Positions 5,855 through 5,882 of a DNA stretch of 5,882 bases are shown here, in pieces. A program made the translations under genes and the position numbers. A model generated the notes under the pieces. That model had not been told where the DNA came from and did not search any database. It worked only from the letters and a program-made list of their open reading frames with translations. Each line of letters opens with the position of its first letter. Positions within the stretch are counted from its first letter, which is position 1. The DNA is from Galactobacter sp. (lineage in GTDB: Bacteria; Actinomycetota; Actinomycetes; Actinomycetales; Micrococcaceae), in NCBI GenBank assembly GCA_022712075.1, contig JALAHE010000225.1, positions 1 to 5,882 on the forward strand, given 5' to 3'.

Positions 5855-5882
5855 ATGCCTGCCTCCCGCCAGCCCCTCGCCC
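5855..5882 (+). CDS. Possible start of a further gene, cut by the window edge
   Basis: ATG 5855 opens a frame reading MPASRQPLA to the edge, 15 nt after the ltrA stop. The gap holds only a weak GGTGG upstream of the ATG, so the gene would be leaderless or poorly initiated. Nine codons are too few to suggest a product. The call rests on the short gap, shared strand and the -10-like hexamer at leaderless spacing. Confidence 0.4.

Noticed and set aside
1..5882. CRISPR array, tRNA or rRNA genes, insertion sequence, attachment site
   Set aside because: I saw no regularly spaced repeats, no cloverleaf-like sequence, no transposase or integrase motifs, and no target-site duplications on reading both strands.

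Overview
This is a compact, high-GC window in which every supported gene lies on the + strand. Nearly all third codon positions are G or C. Hairpins resembling terminators lack U-tracts, and one subunit carries an inserted extracellular loop of a kind I associate with actinobacterial exporters. Together these suggest an actinobacterium, perhaps of the Micrococcales. That placement is an inference from style, not from a marker gene.

Layout: (1) 2-331 is the 3' end of a GyrI-like effector-binding domain protein, probably the C-terminal half of a MerR-type regulator that begins outside the window. (2) 332-647 is a non-coding gap. It starts with a GC palindrome and a 13-bp perfect hairpin (374-405, likely terminator), then a weak promoter candidate and a clear ribosome binding site. 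(3) 648-2381 and 2381-4555 are two ABC exporter half-transporters fused TMD-NBD, overlapping by one base (TGATG) and certainly co-translated. (4) 4556-5839 encodes an LtrA-family multi-pass membrane protein whose first possible start abuts the ABC stop codon. A perfect 16-bp inverted repeat (4575-4614) lies across its first codons. (5) From 5855 the first nine codons of a further gene may begin, possibly on a leaderless transcript.

How the genes work together: the two ABC proteins form a heterodimer with one degenerate and one consensus ATP site. Subunit 1 has Asp in place of the catalytic Glu and Gln in place of the switch His. Subunit 2 keeps Glu and His but has a variant signature (SAGERQ in place of SGGQRQ). 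These changes are complementary and predict a TM287/288-, BmrCD- or LmrCD-type asymmetric exporter, probably for drugs or lipids. The upstream GyrI-like protein could sense a ligand of this pump, but the hairpin between them argues for separate transcription. Whether ltrA belongs to the ABC operon is the main open question, because the strong hairpin looks like the ABC terminator yet overlaps the ltrA reading frame.

I see no mobile element, CRISPR array, RNA gene or clearly new system. The best leads are the terminator-like hairpin inside the 5' end of ltrA, the asymmetric ATP sites, and the unusual extensions of the second ABC subunit.
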